Numbered from the stretch's first letter, positions 17,309 through 26,949 are shown. The stretch is 64,000 nucleotides of DNA from an uncultured Shimia sp. (GCF_947493595.1 NZ_CANLRL010000002.1:434001-498000), one strand, 5' to 3'. Made by a program: numbers and translations. Notes: generated from the letters alone by a model not told the origin.

Positions 17309-18840
17309 GAGGGCCGCACAATATTATCCGACTGATCCGCACCGGCGCCACGCTAGAGCGCACCGGCGCGATGAAGGTGGTGATGGATGCGTTTGAGGCA
17401 CCTACCTTGGTGCGCGTCGTGCTGCGTGGATTGGTTTGGCCGTTTCAATGGCTGGGCTACAAGGGGGATGCAGAGGCGCCGCCTTTGCCGCGTGCGCTGA
17501 CAGCGCTGGGGCCCGCTTACATCAAGTTTGGACAGGTACTGTCGACACGTCCCGACGTTGTGGGCGGCGATTTGGCCGGCGAGTTGCGCGTGTTGCAGGA
17601 CAAGCTGCCGCCATTTGATTTGGTCACAGCCAAGGCAGAGGTTGAATCTGAGTTGGGTCAGCCTGTGGATGAGATTTTCTCCGAGTTTTCGGAGCCGGTG
17701 GCTGCGGCGTCGATTGCGCAAGTGCACCGCGCCCGGTTGCGGGAAACCGGTGAAGAGGTTGCGGTGAAAATCCTGCGTCCAGGTATCGAGAAGGCGTTTC
17801 GCAAAGACATCGATGCCTTCTATCTGGCGGCCAACACCATCGAAATCCTGTCGCCTGGCTCGCGCCGATTGCGGCCGCGGGATGTGATTGAGCATTTTGA
17901 CCGTGGTGTGACATCAGAACTGGACCTGCGTCTTGAGAGTGCAAATGCCAGTGAATATGCGGCCAATTCGGCGGAGGATCCTGGGTATCAGGTGCCCACC
18001 GTTCAGTGGGAGCATTCCGCGCGCCGGGTGATGACGCTGGGCTGGGCGGAAGGCGCGCCCATAGGCGACAACGAGGCTTTGGATGCAGCAGGACATGATC
18101 GCCATGCGCTGGGCAGTCGGATTCTGGAACTGTTCCTGAACCATGCGTTGCGCGATGGGTATTTCCATGCGGACATGCACCAGGGCAACATGAAGGTTGC
18201 CGCCAACGGGGATATCATTGTCTATGACTTTGGCATCATGGGCTACATCGACGAGTATACACGTCGGGTTTATGCGGAAATTCTCTATGGCTTCATTCAG
18301 CGGGATTACAAACGTGTAGCCGAGGTGCATTTTGAGGCGGGCTATGTGCCGGCAGATCAGGATGTGGATGAATTTGCACGCGCCTTGCGGGCGGTGGGCG
18401 AGCCAATCTTTGGCATGGACGCGACGCGGATTTCGATGGGACGGCTGTTGAGCTACCTATTTGAAGTCACAGAGCGTTTTGGCATGGAGACCCGCACCGA
18501 GTTGATCCTGCTGCAGCGCACCATGGTTGTGGTGGAAGGTGTGGCGCGATCGTTGGATCCGCGCGTGAACATCTGGGATGTGGCGAAACCTGTTGTGGCG
18601 GACTACATCAAAGGCAGCATTGGACCACGGGCAGTGCTCAGTGATCTGGCCAAGACCGCGCGGGTGTTGTCACGCTTTGGGCCACGACTGCCGGCGATGG
18701 TGGAGGCGGCGTTGATTGCGCAGTCCGAGGATAAGGCCCAGCTATCTCGTCCCGTATGGCCCTGGATGATATCCGGCATCGGGCTTGGTGTTTTTGGCAC
18801 GGTGGCAACTTTGGCGTTTGGCTTGGCGCTCTGGCACTGA
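17305..18840 (+). CDS. ubiB: Ubiquinone biosynthesis kinase-like protein UbiB
   Basis: A 511-residue atypical kinase/ATPase of the ABC1/AarF/ADCK family needed for ubiquinone synthesis. [17 protein letters not shown] carries the KxGQ signature, [12 protein letters not shown] is the alanine-rich loop, [11 protein letters not shown] is the catalytic loop, and VYDFGIMG is the metal-binding motif. The C-terminus has a hydrophobic segment ([20 protein letters not shown]) expected to lie in the membrane. The GTG at 17305 overlaps the ubiE stop (GTGA). The transcript probably ends at the terminator at 18958-18989. Confidence 0.95.
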   Translation: MRGPHNIIRLIRTGATLERTGAMKVVMDAFEAPTLVRVVLRGLVWPFQWLGYKGDAEAPPLPRALTALGPAYIKFGQVLSTRPDVVGGDLAGELRVLQDKLPPFDLVTAKAEVESELGQPVDEIFSEFSEPVAAASIAQVHRARLRETGEEVAVKILRPGIEKAFRKDIDAFYLAANTIEILSPGSRRLRPRDVIEHFDRGVTSELDLRLESANASEYAANSAEDPGYQVPTVQWEHSARRVMTLGWAEGAPIGDNEALDAAGHDRHALGSRILELFLNHALRDGYFHADMHQGNMKVAANGDIIVYDFGIMGYIDEYTRRVYAEILYGFIQRDYKRVAEVHFEAGYVPADQDVDEFARALRAVGEPIFGMDATRISMGRLLSYLFEVTERFGMETRTELILLQRTMVVVEGVARSLDPRVNIWDVAKPVVADYIKGSIGPRAVLSDLAKTARVLSRFGPRLPAMVEAALIAQSEDKAQLSRPVWPWMISGIGLGVFGTVATLAFGLALWH

Positions 18841-18842
18841 CA

Positions 18843-18905
18843 GAGGGGCCAGCCCCTCTTGGCCTGTGGCCAATTCACCCCGGGATATTTCTTGCCAAAT
18901 GAAGG
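18843..18905 (+). repeat. Dispersed 3'-end hairpin repeat, copy A
   Basis: Immediately after the ubiB stop come GAGGGGC-CA-GCCCCTC, then TTGGCC-TGT-GGCCAA, then CACCCCGGGATATTT and AAATGAAG. The same order of elements occurs at 24633-24696 (minus) and 60301-60365 (plus), each time directly behind a gene read in the same direction. Confidence 0.7.
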
Positions 18906-18957
18906 CTTTAGGCGCTGCCCCAGGCTCTGCGTAAGCTGAGCCGGACCCAACGCAAAT

Positions 18958-18989
18958 GAGGCGCCCGTTGGGGCGTCTCTCTTTTTTTT
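18958..18989 (+). terminator. Rho-independent terminator after ubiB
   Basis: GAGGCGCCC and GGGCGTCTC form a nine-base stem with one G-T pair, followed by TCTTTTTTTT. It is placed to end the ubiE-ubiB transcript before the convergent dapA. Confidence 0.85.
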
Positions 18990-19009
18990 GGGGGGGGCTT
19001 GCCGCCTTG

Positions 19010-19882
19010 TTAAAGCAGACCTGCGTGCGCCATGGCGGCGTCGATCTGTGCCTTTGTGGCGTCGGTCAGACCGGTCAGTGGCAGGCGGACCTCTTCGTTG
19101 CACATGCCCAAGCGGGACATCGCGTATTTCGCACCCACCAGACCGGGCTCAACAAAGATGGCCTCGTGCAGTGGCATCAGCTTGTCCTGATACTCCAGCG
19201 CTTTGGCGTAGTCGCCAGAAAGAGTGGCCGCCTGGAATTCGGCGCAGAGTTTTGGCGCGACGTTGGCTGTCACGGAGATGCAGCCGACACCGCCGTGCGC
19301 GTTGAAGCCCAGAGCTGTCGCGTCTTCGCCGGACAGCTGAATGAAGTCTGCGCCACAGCTGGCACGTTGCTGGCTTGGACGGGCCAGATCGCCAGTGGCG
19401 TCTTTCACACCCACAATACGTGGCAGCTTGGCCAGCTCGCCCATGGTTTCCGGTGTCATGTCGACAACCGAGCGGCCAGGGATGTTGTAGATGATGATCG
19501 GCAACTCACAGCAGTCATGCACCGCGGTAAAATGTGCGATCAGGCCGCGTTGTGTTGGCTTGTTGTAGTACGGTGTCACCACAAGGATGCCATCTGCGCC
19601 CACTTTCTCGGCGTGCTGGGCAAAGCGGATGGCTTCCAGAGTGTTGTTGGAGCCGGCGCCTGCGATCACTGGCACGCGGCCAGCGGCGGCTTTCACCACT
19701 TCGCTCACCATAGTTTCGTGCTCTTCGTGGCTCAGCGTTGGGCTTTCACCGGTGGTGCCCACGGGCACAAAACCATCGGTGCCTTCACCAATGTGCCACT
19801 CGACGATCTTCTTGAGCGTTTCCAAATCCAGCTCGCCGTTCGTAAACGGCGTGATGAGTGCGGGGTAGGACCCTTTGAACAT
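19010..19882 (-). CDS. dapA: 4-hydroxy-tetrahydrodipicolinate synthase
   Basis: A 290-residue TIM-barrel aldolase that condenses pyruvate with aspartate semialdehyde in the lysine/diaminopimelate pathway. [14 protein letters not shown] holds the pyruvate-binding threonines, [14 protein letters not shown] the catalytic tyrosine, IIYNIPGRS the second signature and [11 protein letters not shown] the Schiff-base lysine. The ATG at 19882 has AAGGAG seven bases upstream, and the 29 extra upstream residues in the open frame do not look coding. It is divergent from the lytic transglycosylase gene, with 163 bp between starts. Confidence 0.95.
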   Translation of the reverse strand: MFKGSYPALITPFTNGELDLETLKKIVEWHIGEGTDGFVPVGTTGESPTLSHEEHETMVSEVVKAAAGRVPVIAGAGSNNTLEAIRFAQHAEKVGADGILVVTPYYNKPTQRGLIAHFTAVHDCCELPIIIYNIPGRSVVDMTPETMGELAKLPRIVGVKDATGDLARPSQQRASCGADFIQLSGEDATALGFNAHGGVGCISVTANVAPKLCAEFQAATLSGDYAKALEYQDKLMPLHEAIFVEPGLVGAKYAMSRLGMCNEEVRLPLTGLTDATKAQIDAAMAHAGLL

Positions 19883-20045
19883 GGCACGCTCCTTTTTATG
19901 CGTAGCTGGGCGGAATTGCCCATTTTGGTAAATCGCGCGGACCCTAGCGGGAAGTTGCCCACTTGCCAAGATTGTGAGTTGAGGCCTTCGGGTGCGCGGC
20001 GTATCGTGCGGGTTCTATCCTGTCTGGCATAGGAAAATGCAAGCC

Positions 20046-21998
20046 ATGTTGCGTCTTTTTCTGACTCTGTTTGTGGCCTTGCTGGTCGCTGTTCCCGCAA
20101 ATGCGCAGTTTCGCGACGAACTTCGCGCTGCGATGACCTCAATCCGTGCCAAAGATTGGGACGGAGCCGCCAAGGCGGTGCGTGAGACCGATCAGGTCAC
20201 ACGTGACATTGTGGAGTGGCATAGATTGCGCGCGGGCGAAGGCTCGGCAGATCAGGTCTTGGCGTTTTTGGATCGGCGCGGCGATTGGCCGGGGTTGCCT
20301 TATTTGCGTAAGCAGTCGGAGGCAGCGTTTGAGGATGTGAGCGGCGAGATGGCGTTGTCGTTCTTTGTGCATGGTCCGGCACAGACTGCCGAAGGGGCAT
20401 TGGCGCAGGCCAAGGTTCTGATGCAGGCCGGTGAGGAGGGCGCGGCGCAGGCCACGATTGTGGAAGCCTGGCGCACCATGGCGATGAACAACACCACCAA
20501 GGCGGACTATCTTGCGCGTTATGGGGATTTGTTAAAACCACATCACACAGCGCGGCTGGATGCGATGCTGTGGAAGAATTGGACCTCCAACTCTGAGGCG
20601 ATGTATGCCCATGTGCCGGAAGGTTGGGTGGCTTTGGCCAAGGCACGGCTTGGGCTGCGGGCGATGGCCAAAGGTGTGGACGGGTTGATTGCGGCTGTGC
20701 CGGACAGTTTGCAGGATGATCCGGGGTTGGCGCATGAGCGGTTTGTTTGGCGGCATCGCAAAGACCGCAACGACAGCGCCATTGAGTTGATCCTGGCGCG
20801 CAGCAAAGCGGGCACGTTGGGGGAGCCAGAGGAATGGGCCCCACGGCGCCGGTCCTTGATCCGAAATCAGATGCGCGCGGGGAACTACAAAACCGCCTAT
20901 GCCTTGGCTGCGACCCATAAGCTGACGCCTGAGGCGGGCTATGCCTATTCCGATTGTGAGTGGCTGGCGGGCTATCTGGCGTTGCGGTTTTTGAACCGGC
21001 CGGAGGAGGCTGCCGCGCATTTTTTGAATTTTGCCCAGTCGGTGGAAACGCCAATTTCGCTGGGGCGCGCGGGCTATTGGCTGGGCCGTGCCTATGAGGC
21101 GATGGGCGATAAGACCACCGCGCAACAGGCCTACGTGGCGGGTGGCGCGCATCAGACCAGTTTCTATGGGCTATTGGCGGCGGAGAAGGCCGGGATTGCG
21201 CATGATCCGGCCTTGTCTGGCCAAGAGCGATTTCCGGATTGGCAGAAGGCGAGCTGGACCACATCAAGTGTGCACAAAGCGGCGCGTGCCTTGTTGGCGG
21301 CGGGCGAGTTGAGCCTGGCGGAACGGTTTTGGGTGCATTTGAGCGAGACACAGGATCGCACGGGTCTGGGCCAACTGGGCCAGATGGCGTTGGACCTGGG
21401 GCAACCGCATATTGCGGTGATGCTGGGCAAACAAATGGTGCGCATGGGGGTAACTCTGCCGGGGCCGTATTATCCGCTGCATCCGCTGGTCGATCAGAAA
21501 CTGCCGGTGGCGGATGAGCTGTCCTTGGCAATTGCGCGGCGAGAGAGCGAGTTTGATCCGTTGGTGGTGAGCCATGCAGGCGCGCGGGGCTTGATGCAGT
21601 TGATGCCGGGCACGGCGCGGGATGTGTCTGCGGAGATTGGGGAAGTCTATGTGCTGGGTAATCTGACCTCTGATCCGGGCTACAACGCGCGGTTGGGCAG
21701 TGCCTATCTGGCTGGGTTGGCGGAACGGTTTGACGGTAATATCATCATGATTTCTGCAGGTTATAATGCGGGTCCACATCGCCCTACACGCTGGATGGCG
21801 AGCAATGGAGATCCGCGTGGTGGATCGGTTGAGGCGATGATTGACTGGATCGAGATGATCCCGTTCAACGAAACCCGCAACTATGTGATGCGGGTGTCCG
21901 AGAGCTTGCCAGTCTATCGTGCGCGGTTGGGTAAAGATCCACATCCGGTGCCGTTTGGTCAGGAGATCACGGGTGGCACCATCAAAGTGCGCGAATGA
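20046..21998 (+). CDS. Soluble lytic murein transglycosylase (Slt family)
   Basis: A 650-residue periplasmic enzyme with a signal peptide (MLRLFLTLFVALLVAVPANA). The long N-terminal part (about 25-480) is helical and TPR-like, as in Slt70, and is thought to wrap the glycan strand. The C-terminal catalytic domain starts near residue 490 with LSLAIARRESEFDPLVVSHAG, where the glutamate of RRESEFDP is the acid. It continues with ARGLMQLMPGTARDV and ISAGYNAGPHRPTRWM. It cleaves peptidoglycan between MurNAc and GlcNAc with formation of the 1,6-anhydro ring. The ATG at 20046 is chosen for the signal peptide. Confidence 0.93.
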   Translation: MLRLFLTLFVALLVAVPANAQFRDELRAAMTSIRAKDWDGAAKAVRETDQVTRDIVEWHRLRAGEGSADQVLAFLDRRGDWPGLPYLRKQSEAAFEDVSGEMALSFFVHGPAQTAEGALAQAKVLMQAGEEGAAQATIVEAWRTMAMNNTTKADYLARYGDLLKPHHTARLDAMLWKNWTSNSEAMYAHVPEGWVALAKARLGLRAMAKGVDGLIAAVPDSLQDDPGLAHERFVWRHRKDRNDSAIELILARSKAGTLGEPEEWAPRRRSLIRNQMRAGNYKTAYALAATHKLTPEAGYAYSDCEWLAGYLALRFLNRPEEAAAHFLNFAQSVETPISLGRAGYWLGRAYEAMGDKTTAQQAYVAGGAHQTSFYGLLAAEKAGIAHDPALSGQERFPDWQKASWTTSSVHKAARALLAAGELSLAERFWVHLSETQDRTGLGQLGQMALDLGQPHIAVMLGKQMVRMGVTLPGPYYPLHPLVDQKLPVADELSLAIARRESEFDPLVVSHAGARGLMQLMPGTARDVSAEIGEVYVLGNLTSDPGYNARLGSAYLAGLAERFDGNIIMISAGYNAGPHRPTRWMASNGDPRGGSVEAMIDWIEMIPFNETRNYVMRVSESLPVYRARLGKDPHPVPFGQEITGGTIKVRE

Positions 21999-21999
21999 C

Positions 22000-22866
22000 T
22001 CAGGCGGATTGGCGTTCTCGCCACCAAGTGAACAGACCTGCGGCCAGCACAATGCCTGCGCCAATGGCCACGTTTAGGCGCAAAGTCTCACCAAAGGCGG
22101 CCATGCCAAGCGCGGCGGCAAAGGGCAGTTGCAGGTAGGCAAAGGGCTGCACCGCGCTGGCCTCGGCCACCTCATATGTGCGGATCAGCAACCAGTGGCC
22201 GAAGACACCGGTGCAACAGAGCGTGCCCATCCAGAGCCAGTCGTTGCCCGAAATGGGCTCCCAAAAGAACAGGCCAATGGCGGTCATGACGATGCAGCCG
22301 ATCACGCCAGTGTAGAAAAAGCTGGTTTGGCCAGTGTCACCCCGGGCGACGTAGCGGGTCATGAGGCCGTAGACCGCAAACATCAGCGCGCCAACAAGTG
22401 GCACAATGGCGGCGGGGCTGAAGACGCCGGAGCCGGGTTGCAGGATGATCAAAACGCCAACCGCGCCGACGCCGATTGCGGCCCAGCGACGCCAGCCGAC
22501 ACGCTCGCCTAAAACTGGGCCGGAGAGGGCTGCGATTATCAGTGGGTAGCAGATGAAGATGGCGTGACTTTCTGTGAGGCCCAGCAGAGTGAAGGCCACC
22601 ACGGTCACACATATTTCCAGTGCCAAGAGCGCGCCTCGGCCAATTTGCAGCAGCGGGAATTTGGTGCGGGCCACGGCCTTGATACCGCCGGGTTGGCGGG
22701 AGGACAGCGCGATGACGAATAGCGCAAAGAACCAGTAGCGGATCATCACCACGAGGTAGGTGTTGTACTCGCTCGCCAAGTGGCGGGAGATGCCGTCTTG
22801 CAGCGCAAAGACCAGCGTGGTGAGCGACATCAACATAATGCCAAGGCGATTGTTGGGCTCAGTCAT
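22000..22866 (-). CDS. DMT-superfamily (EamA) membrane transporter
   Basis: A 288-residue protein with about ten transmembrane helices in two EamA repeats (about 8-140 and 150-282). Segments such as PLIIAALSGPVLGERVGWRRWAA and LQLPFAAALGMAAFGETLRL occupy equivalent places in each half and are typical of RarD/YdcZ-like exporters. The substrate cannot be predicted. Its start overlaps the mnmD stop by four bases, so the two are probably one transcript. It converges on the transglycosylase gene with a 1 nt gap. Confidence 0.88.
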   Translation of the reverse strand: MTEPNNRLGIMLMSLTTLVFALQDGISRHLASEYNTYLVVMIRYWFFALFVIALSSRQPGGIKAVARTKFPLLQIGRGALLALEICVTVVAFTLLGLTESHAIFICYPLIIAALSGPVLGERVGWRRWAAIGVGAVGVLIILQPGSGVFSPAAIVPLVGALMFAVYGLMTRYVARGDTGQTSFFYTGVIGCIVMTAIGLFFWEPISGNDWLWMGTLCCTGVFGHWLLIRTYEVAEASAVQPFAYLQLPFAAALGMAAFGETLRLNVAIGAGIVLAAGLFTWWRERQSA

Positions 22867-23540
22867 GTGGCGGGCTTTTCACATTGGGTCATGTGGCGTT
22901 TGCGGCCAAATCCCGGGGTGCGGGTGACGGAGAAGCCTGCGGCCTCCAGATTGCGGCGCACAAAACCTGCGGCGGTGTAGGTCGCGGCCGTGCCGCCTGC
23001 TTTGGTGTGGGCGCCGACTTGGGCCATCAGGTCTGCATCCCAGAGTTCGGGGTTCTTGGCGGGGGAGAAGCCGTCCAGAAACCATGCGTCCGCCTCAAAG
23101 CTCTGCGCCGCAAGGGTCTGACGCGCGTCGCCAATCACCACGTGGGCGTGGATGCCTGCAAGCGTGGCAAGGGTTGGGTCTTCGGCGTAAGCCGTAACGA
23201 GGCGGGTGGCGTATTCGCTTAACTCAGGGAAAGCGGCGAGAGCCTTTTCCATTTCCTCAGCGCTCATCGGGAAGGCTTCGAAGGTGGTAAAGCTGAGCGG
23301 CGTGGTTTGACCGCTTTCTTCCCAAGCCTTCCAGACAGTCAGCAGGTTGAGGCCGGTGCCAAAGCCCAGTTCGGCAATGTGAAAACCAGGGGCAAAGCGC
23401 GCGGGCAGTTGATTGCCGTCCAGAAACACATGGCGTGTTTCGGCCAGCCCGTTGTCGAGGCTGAAATACGGGTCATCAAACCGGGTGGACACCGGGATGA
23501 CGTTGTCTCGCCAATCGAGATCCGCGTGCTGGTCGCTCAT
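22863..23540 (-). CDS. mnmD: tRNA 5-aminomethyl-2-thiouridine methyltransferase MnmD
   Basis: A 225-residue stand-alone form of the N-terminal half of MnmC (DUF752/MTase_30). The SAM-binding motif is IAELGFGTGLNLL, and the family signature is DAWFLDGFSPAKNPELWD. It would methylate the 5-aminomethyl group on wobble uridine 34 to give mnm5(s2)U. The ATG at 23540 is chosen because the longer open frame lacks family similarity and runs into the divergent gene. An FAD-dependent oxidoreductase resembling the other half of MnmC starts 56 bp away on the opposite strand. Confidence 0.9.
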   Translation of the reverse strand: MSDQHADLDWRDNVIPVSTRFDDPYFSLDNGLAETRHVFLDGNQLPARFAPGFHIAELGFGTGLNLLTVWKAWEESGQTTPLSFTTFEAFPMSAEEMEKALAAFPELSEYATRLVTAYAEDPTLATLAGIHAHVVIGDARQTLAAQSFEADAWFLDGFSPAKNPELWDADLMAQVGAHTKAGGTAATYTAAGFVRRNLEAAGFSVTRTPGFGRKRHMTQCEKPAT

Positions 23541-23596
23541 GTCGCTTTGCCTTATGGAGGTGACGGCGCATTTGACCACAAAAAAGAGGATTGGCA

Positions 23597-24631
23597 ATGG
23601 TGGACGTGACCGTGATGGGAGCCGGAGCTTTTGGACTTTCCGTGGCCTGGGCCTGTGCCAAACGTGGGGCCAAGGTGCGGGTGATTGATCCCGGTGGCGT
23701 GGGCGCGGGCAGCAGCGGCGGATTGGTTGGCGCTTTAGCACCACATACACCGGAAAACTGGAATGTGAAAAAGGCGTTTCAGTTTGAGAGTCTGATTATG
23801 GCCGAAGGCTGGTGGGCCGAAGTCGAGGCGACCGGTGGCGTGAGCGCAGGCTACGGGCGCACGGGGCGCATTCAGCCGGTGAAAGACGAACGCGCTTTGG
23901 AGCTGGCACAGGCGCGGGCGGAAAGCGCCAAAGAGCTCTGGCAAGGCAAGGCGCAGTGGCATGTGGTGAGCCGGGACAACCTTGGCGATTGGGCGCCGGA
24001 AAGCCCCACTGGCTGGTTGATCCACGACACTTTGAGCGGGCGCATGTTCCCACGACGCGCTTGCGCGGCATTGGCTGCGGCGTTGCGCGCTAAAGGCTGC
24101 GAGATTGTTGCGGAGGGCCCGCAGGCCGGGAAGGTGGTCTGGGCCACCGGCTGGCAAGGCTTGCTCGATTTGTCTAAGAACATGGGCAAACCAGTGGGCA
24201 ATGGCGTAAAGGGGCAGGCGGCGCTGTTGCGGCTGGATCAATCCACTGCACCGCAGCTCTTTGCCGATGCGGTGCACATCGTGCCACATGCGGATGGTAC
24301 CGTGGCAATTGGCTCCACCAGTGAGCGGGAGTTTGACGATCCAACCAGTACGGATAGTCAATTGGATGATGTCTTGGCGCGGGCCTATGCGGCGGTGCCT
24401 GCATTGAAGGATGCAGAGGTCATCGAGCGCTGGGCAGGGGTGCGACCCCGTGCGAAAAGCCGCGCGCCGATGTTGGGTCCGCACCCAACCTGCGATGGTG
24501 CATATATCGCCAATGGTGGGTTCAAAATTGGCTTTGGTATGGGGCCAAAAGCCGGTGAGGTCATGGCAGATCTGGTTCTGGAGGGAAGGGACGAGATACC
24601 AGAGGCGTTTCGTCCGGAATTCTCGCTCTGA
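23597..24631 (+). CDS. FAD-dependent oxidoreductase resembling the MnmC C-terminal domain
   Basis: A 344-residue DAO-family flavoprotein. The dinucleotide-binding motif is VMGAGAFGLSVAWACAKRG at the N-terminus, followed by GAGSSGGLVGALAPHTPENW. The C-terminal GAYIANGGFKIGFGMGP closes the FAD site. In bifunctional MnmC this domain removes the carboxymethyl group from cmnm5U in tRNA. Placement opposite mnmD with a 56 bp gap supports the same role here. A D-amino acid dehydrogenase-like enzyme is the alternative. The ATG at 23597 has GAGGA eight bases upstream. Confidence 0.8.
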   Translation: MVDVTVMGAGAFGLSVAWACAKRGAKVRVIDPGGVGAGSSGGLVGALAPHTPENWNVKKAFQFESLIMAEGWWAEVEATGGVSAGYGRTGRIQPVKDERALELAQARAESAKELWQGKAQWHVVSRDNLGDWAPESPTGWLIHDTLSGRMFPRRACAALAAALRAKGCEIVAEGPQAGKVVWATGWQGLLDLSKNMGKPVGNGVKGQAALLRLDQSTAPQLFADAVHIVPHADGTVAIGSTSEREFDDPTSTDSQLDDVLARAYAAVPALKDAEVIERWAGVRPRAKSRAPMLGPHPTCDGAYIANGGFKIGFGMGPKAGEVMADLVLEGRDEIPEAFRPEFSL

Positions 24632-24632
24632 G

Positions 24633-24696
24633 CTTCATTTGACCCCAAATATCCCGGGGGAGTCGTCGCTTGCGGCGGCGGGGGCAGCGCCCCCTC
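24633..24696 (-). repeat. Dispersed 3'-end hairpin repeat, copy B
   Basis: Read on the minus strand, directly behind the flavin reductase stop: GGGGGC-GCT-GCCCCC, a second imperfect GC-rich hairpin, CTCCCCCGGGATATTT and CAAATGAAG. Element order and the GATATTT core match copies A and C. Confidence 0.7.
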
Positions 24697-25238
24697 TAAG
24701 CGGCCTCGACGTCAGCCTTGAGCGCGTCCATCAGTGTGGACACAGAAGCCGCATATCGGTCATTTATAAACTGCCCGTTGTCGTCAAAGGCGTTGCCGCT
24801 GTCGGCGATGCCCACTTCCGGGGCTAGGGTGATGCGCGGGCGAAACGCCACAAGGCAGCTGCGCAGCATGGTTTGCGCGCGCACGCCCCCGGCGCGACCG
24901 GCGGCAGCGCTCATTAAGGCGGTGGGTTTGCCCACCATGGGTTTTTCCCAATGGCGGCTGATCCAATCCAGCGCATTTTTCAACACACCGGTGACCGCGC
25001 CGTTGTATTCAGGCGTGGAAATCAGCACTGCGTCGGCCTCCGTAATCTGTTGCACCAACTGCTTGACCTCTTCGGGGATACCGCTGTTGCTTTCGAGATC
25101 GCCGTCATAGAGCGGGATGTTCAGATTGGCCTCCACGTACGTGTCCGCGCCATAGAGCCGAGCGGCTTCGCGCAGCAGCTTGCTGTTGGTGGAGTCCGCG
25201 CGCAGGGCGCCGGAAATTCCGAGCAGTTTGTGAGGCAT
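24696..25238 (-). CDS. NADPH-dependent FMN reductase-family protein
   Basis: A 180-residue flavodoxin-like protein. LLGISGALRADSTNSKLLREA carries the FMN phosphate-binding loop, and STPEYNGAVTGVLKNALDWISR is the signature of the NAD(P)H-dependent FMN or quinone reductase family (ArsH/ChrR/YieF-like). Such enzymes reduce quinones, azo compounds or metal ions with FMN. The stop codon abuts repeat copy B. No partner gene is adjacent, so the physiological substrate is open. Confidence 0.87.
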   Translation of the reverse strand: MPHKLLGISGALRADSTNSKLLREAARLYGADTYVEANLNIPLYDGDLESNSGIPEEVKQLVQQITEADAVLISTPEYNGAVTGVLKNALDWISRHWEKPMVGKPTALMSAAAGRAGGVRAQTMLRSCLVAFRPRITLAPEVGIADSGNAFDDNGQFINDRYAASVSTLMDALKADVEAA

Positions 25239-25274
25239 AGAGCAATCTCCTTGTTCGCGTATCCAATACGTAAG

Positions 25275-25305
25275 GAAAAAGGCGCCGCAATCAAGCGACG
25301 CCTTT
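25275..25305 (-). terminator. Rho-independent terminator after the OmpA-family gene
   Basis: On the minus strand, AAGGCGTCGC and GCGGCGCCTT form a ten-base stem with a mismatch around TTGATT, followed by TTTCCTT. It lies 30 bp after the OmpA-family stop and just before the flavin reductase start. Confidence 0.75.
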
Positions 25306-25335
25306 CAAACAATGGTTGTGCGTTGATACGCGGGC

Positions 25336-25986
25336 TTACGCCGTTGGCAGGATTACAATTTCCACACGGCGGTTTTGACGACGGCCTTCTTCATCGAGGT
25401 TAGATGCAATTGGTTGGTCCTCGCCGCGGCCAATGGTTTCGATCCGGCTGACCGGCACACCATTGGTGAGTAGCACATCGGCGACGGCGTTCGCGCGGCG
25501 CTCAGATAAGCCTTGGTTGTGGCTGGCGGAGCCGGTGTTGTCGGTGTGACCCAGGATCTGCACGGTGCTGTCCGGGTATTTGTCGAGACTGGTGGCCACT
25601 TTGGCGAGGTCATCCTGCAAGCCAGCGTTGACGGAGTAGCTGTCCACGTCAAACAGGATGTCCTGTGGTAAGGTCAGGATCAGACGGTCACCGGTGTTTT
25701 CGATGCGCACGTCATCATCCAGCTGTGCGCGCAGTTCGGCTTCTTGTTTGTCCAGAACGTTGCCGATGATGGCTCCAGCACCAGCGCCAAGGGCGGCGCC
25801 CATTAGGGCGTCACCATCGGTGACCGCGGCGATGCCTGCACCGGCCAGCGCGCCAATCAGAGCGCCGTTTTTGGTTTTGCGATATTGATCGCGGTCCTCG
25901 CCGGAGCCGGCCACATAAGCGGGGTCGGTACAGGCCGTCAGGCCCAGCAAAGCGACGGCGCTCAGGGAAAGGGGAAGTGTTTTCAT
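25336..25986 (-). CDS. OmpA-family lipoprotein with glycine-zipper
   Basis: A 216-residue lipoprotein. The lipobox is LTAC with Cys19 as the lipidation site. A glycine-rich region (about 42-78: ALIGALAGAGIAAVTDG, GAALGAGAGAIIG) resembles a glycine-zipper membrane segment. The C-terminal OmpA domain (about 105-212) has FDVDSYSVN, ILGHTDNTGSASHNQGLSERRA and GRGEDQPIASN..EGRRQNRRVEI, the peptidoglycan-binding pattern. It is expected to tether the outer membrane to the cell wall, like YiaD. It is monocistronic with its own terminator. Confidence 0.92.
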   Translation of the reverse strand: MKTLPLSLSAVALLGLTACTDPAYVAGSGEDRDQYRKTKNGALIGALAGAGIAAVTDGDALMGAALGAGAGAIIGNVLDKQEAELRAQLDDDVRIENTGDRLILTLPQDILFDVDSYSVNAGLQDDLAKVATSLDKYPDSTVQILGHTDNTGSASHNQGLSERRANAVADVLLTNGVPVSRIETIGRGEDQPIASNLDEEGRRQNRRVEIVILPTA

Positions 25987-26103
25987 CTCGTAGCCTCAAG
26001 TTTTGATGCCGTTGATCGGCATTTGAGGACTGTATACTTGGTTTTTCTGTATGCCCCAAGCAAAGAGCCGCGTGGTATCGGCAAATTGATGCCGAAGGTT
26101 GGC

Positions 26104-26949
26104 TTAGACTTCGGCGCGGGCGGACTCGTAGGCGAGCAGCGCGCGTTTCACGGGAAGGCCCCAGTGGTAACCGCCCAACCCACCGGATTTGCGCATGGCG
26201 CGGTGGCAGGGGATCAGCCAACTGACAGGGTTGCGGCCCACGGCGGTGCCAACAGCGCGCACGGCGCGGGGACTGCCGATGCTGCGGGCGATTTCGGCAT
26301 AGGTGGTGACCTCACCCGACGGGATGCGCATGAGGGCTTCCCAAACTTTGATCTGCAGCGCGGAGCCGATCATATAGACCGGCACTTTGTCATGGTCGGC
26401 TTGTTCTGCTTGATAGGCGGCCAGCACCCAAGGGCGCAGGAACATCGGATCTTCGACAAAACTGGCGTTGGGCCAGCGGGAGAAGAGATCTTCCATGGTG
26501 GCCTCGGCACCAGTTTCGGCGGCAAAGCCGATGCCGCAGATGCCTTTTTCTGTACCCGTGACCAGCGAGAGGCCAAACGGGCTGTCAAACCAGCCCCAAT
26601 AGATGGTCAGCCCCTCGCCACGCTTAGCGTAGTCGCCGGGGCTCATGGCTTCCCAACGCAAGAAAAGGTCGTGCAGGCGACCGGAGCCAGAAAGACCAAC
26701 CGAATTGGCGGTGTCCAAAGTGGTGAAATGGTCGTGCAGCAGAACCTTGGCGTGGCCCAAAGTGAGGTATTGTTGGAACCGTTTTGGGGACACGCCAGCC
26801 CAGCGGGTGAACAGGCGCTGGAAGTGTGCCGGGCTCATGCCCATGGCCTTGGACAGGTCGTCCAGCGACATGTTTTCGTCGCCCTGATCGATCAGCTCAA
26901 TCGCGCGGCGCATGACGTTGTAGTGATAGCCTTCGGTCATGTCATTCAT
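26104..26949 (-). CDS. AraC-type HTH / methylated-DNA-cysteine S-methyltransferase fusion
   Basis: A 281-residue bifunctional protein. The N-terminal AraC-like domain (about 25-95: MSLDDLSKAMGMSPAHFQRLF...) lies before an Ogt/MGMT domain (about 110-281). The alkyl-acceptor cysteine is Cys248 in WLIPCHRAM. The N-terminal zinc-cysteine domain of true Ada is missing, so it resembles the short Ada-like proteins of alphaproteobacteria. It repairs O6-alkylguanine by self-inactivation. AGGAG lies eight bases before the ATG at 26949. It is divergent from the TetR-family gene, with 113 bp between starts. Confidence 0.9.
   Translation of the reverse strand: MNDMTEGYHYNVMRRAIELIDQGDENMSLDDLSKAMGMSPAHFQRLFTRWAGVSPKRFQQYLTLGHAKVLLHDHFTTLDTANSVGLSGSGRLHDLFLRWEAMSPGDYAKRGEGLTIYWGWFDSPFGLSLVTGTEKGICGIGFAAETGAEATMEDLFSRWPNASFVEDPMFLRPWVLAAYQAEQADHDKVPVYMIGSALQIKVWEALMRIPSGEVTTYAEIARSIGSPRAVRAVGTAVGRNPVSWLIPCHRAMRKSGGLGGYHWGLPVKRALLAYESARAEV

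Noticed and set aside
20197-21531. 444-codon minus-strand open frame
   Set aside because: Antisense to the lytic transglycosylase; the proline-rich translation is typical of a shadow frame.
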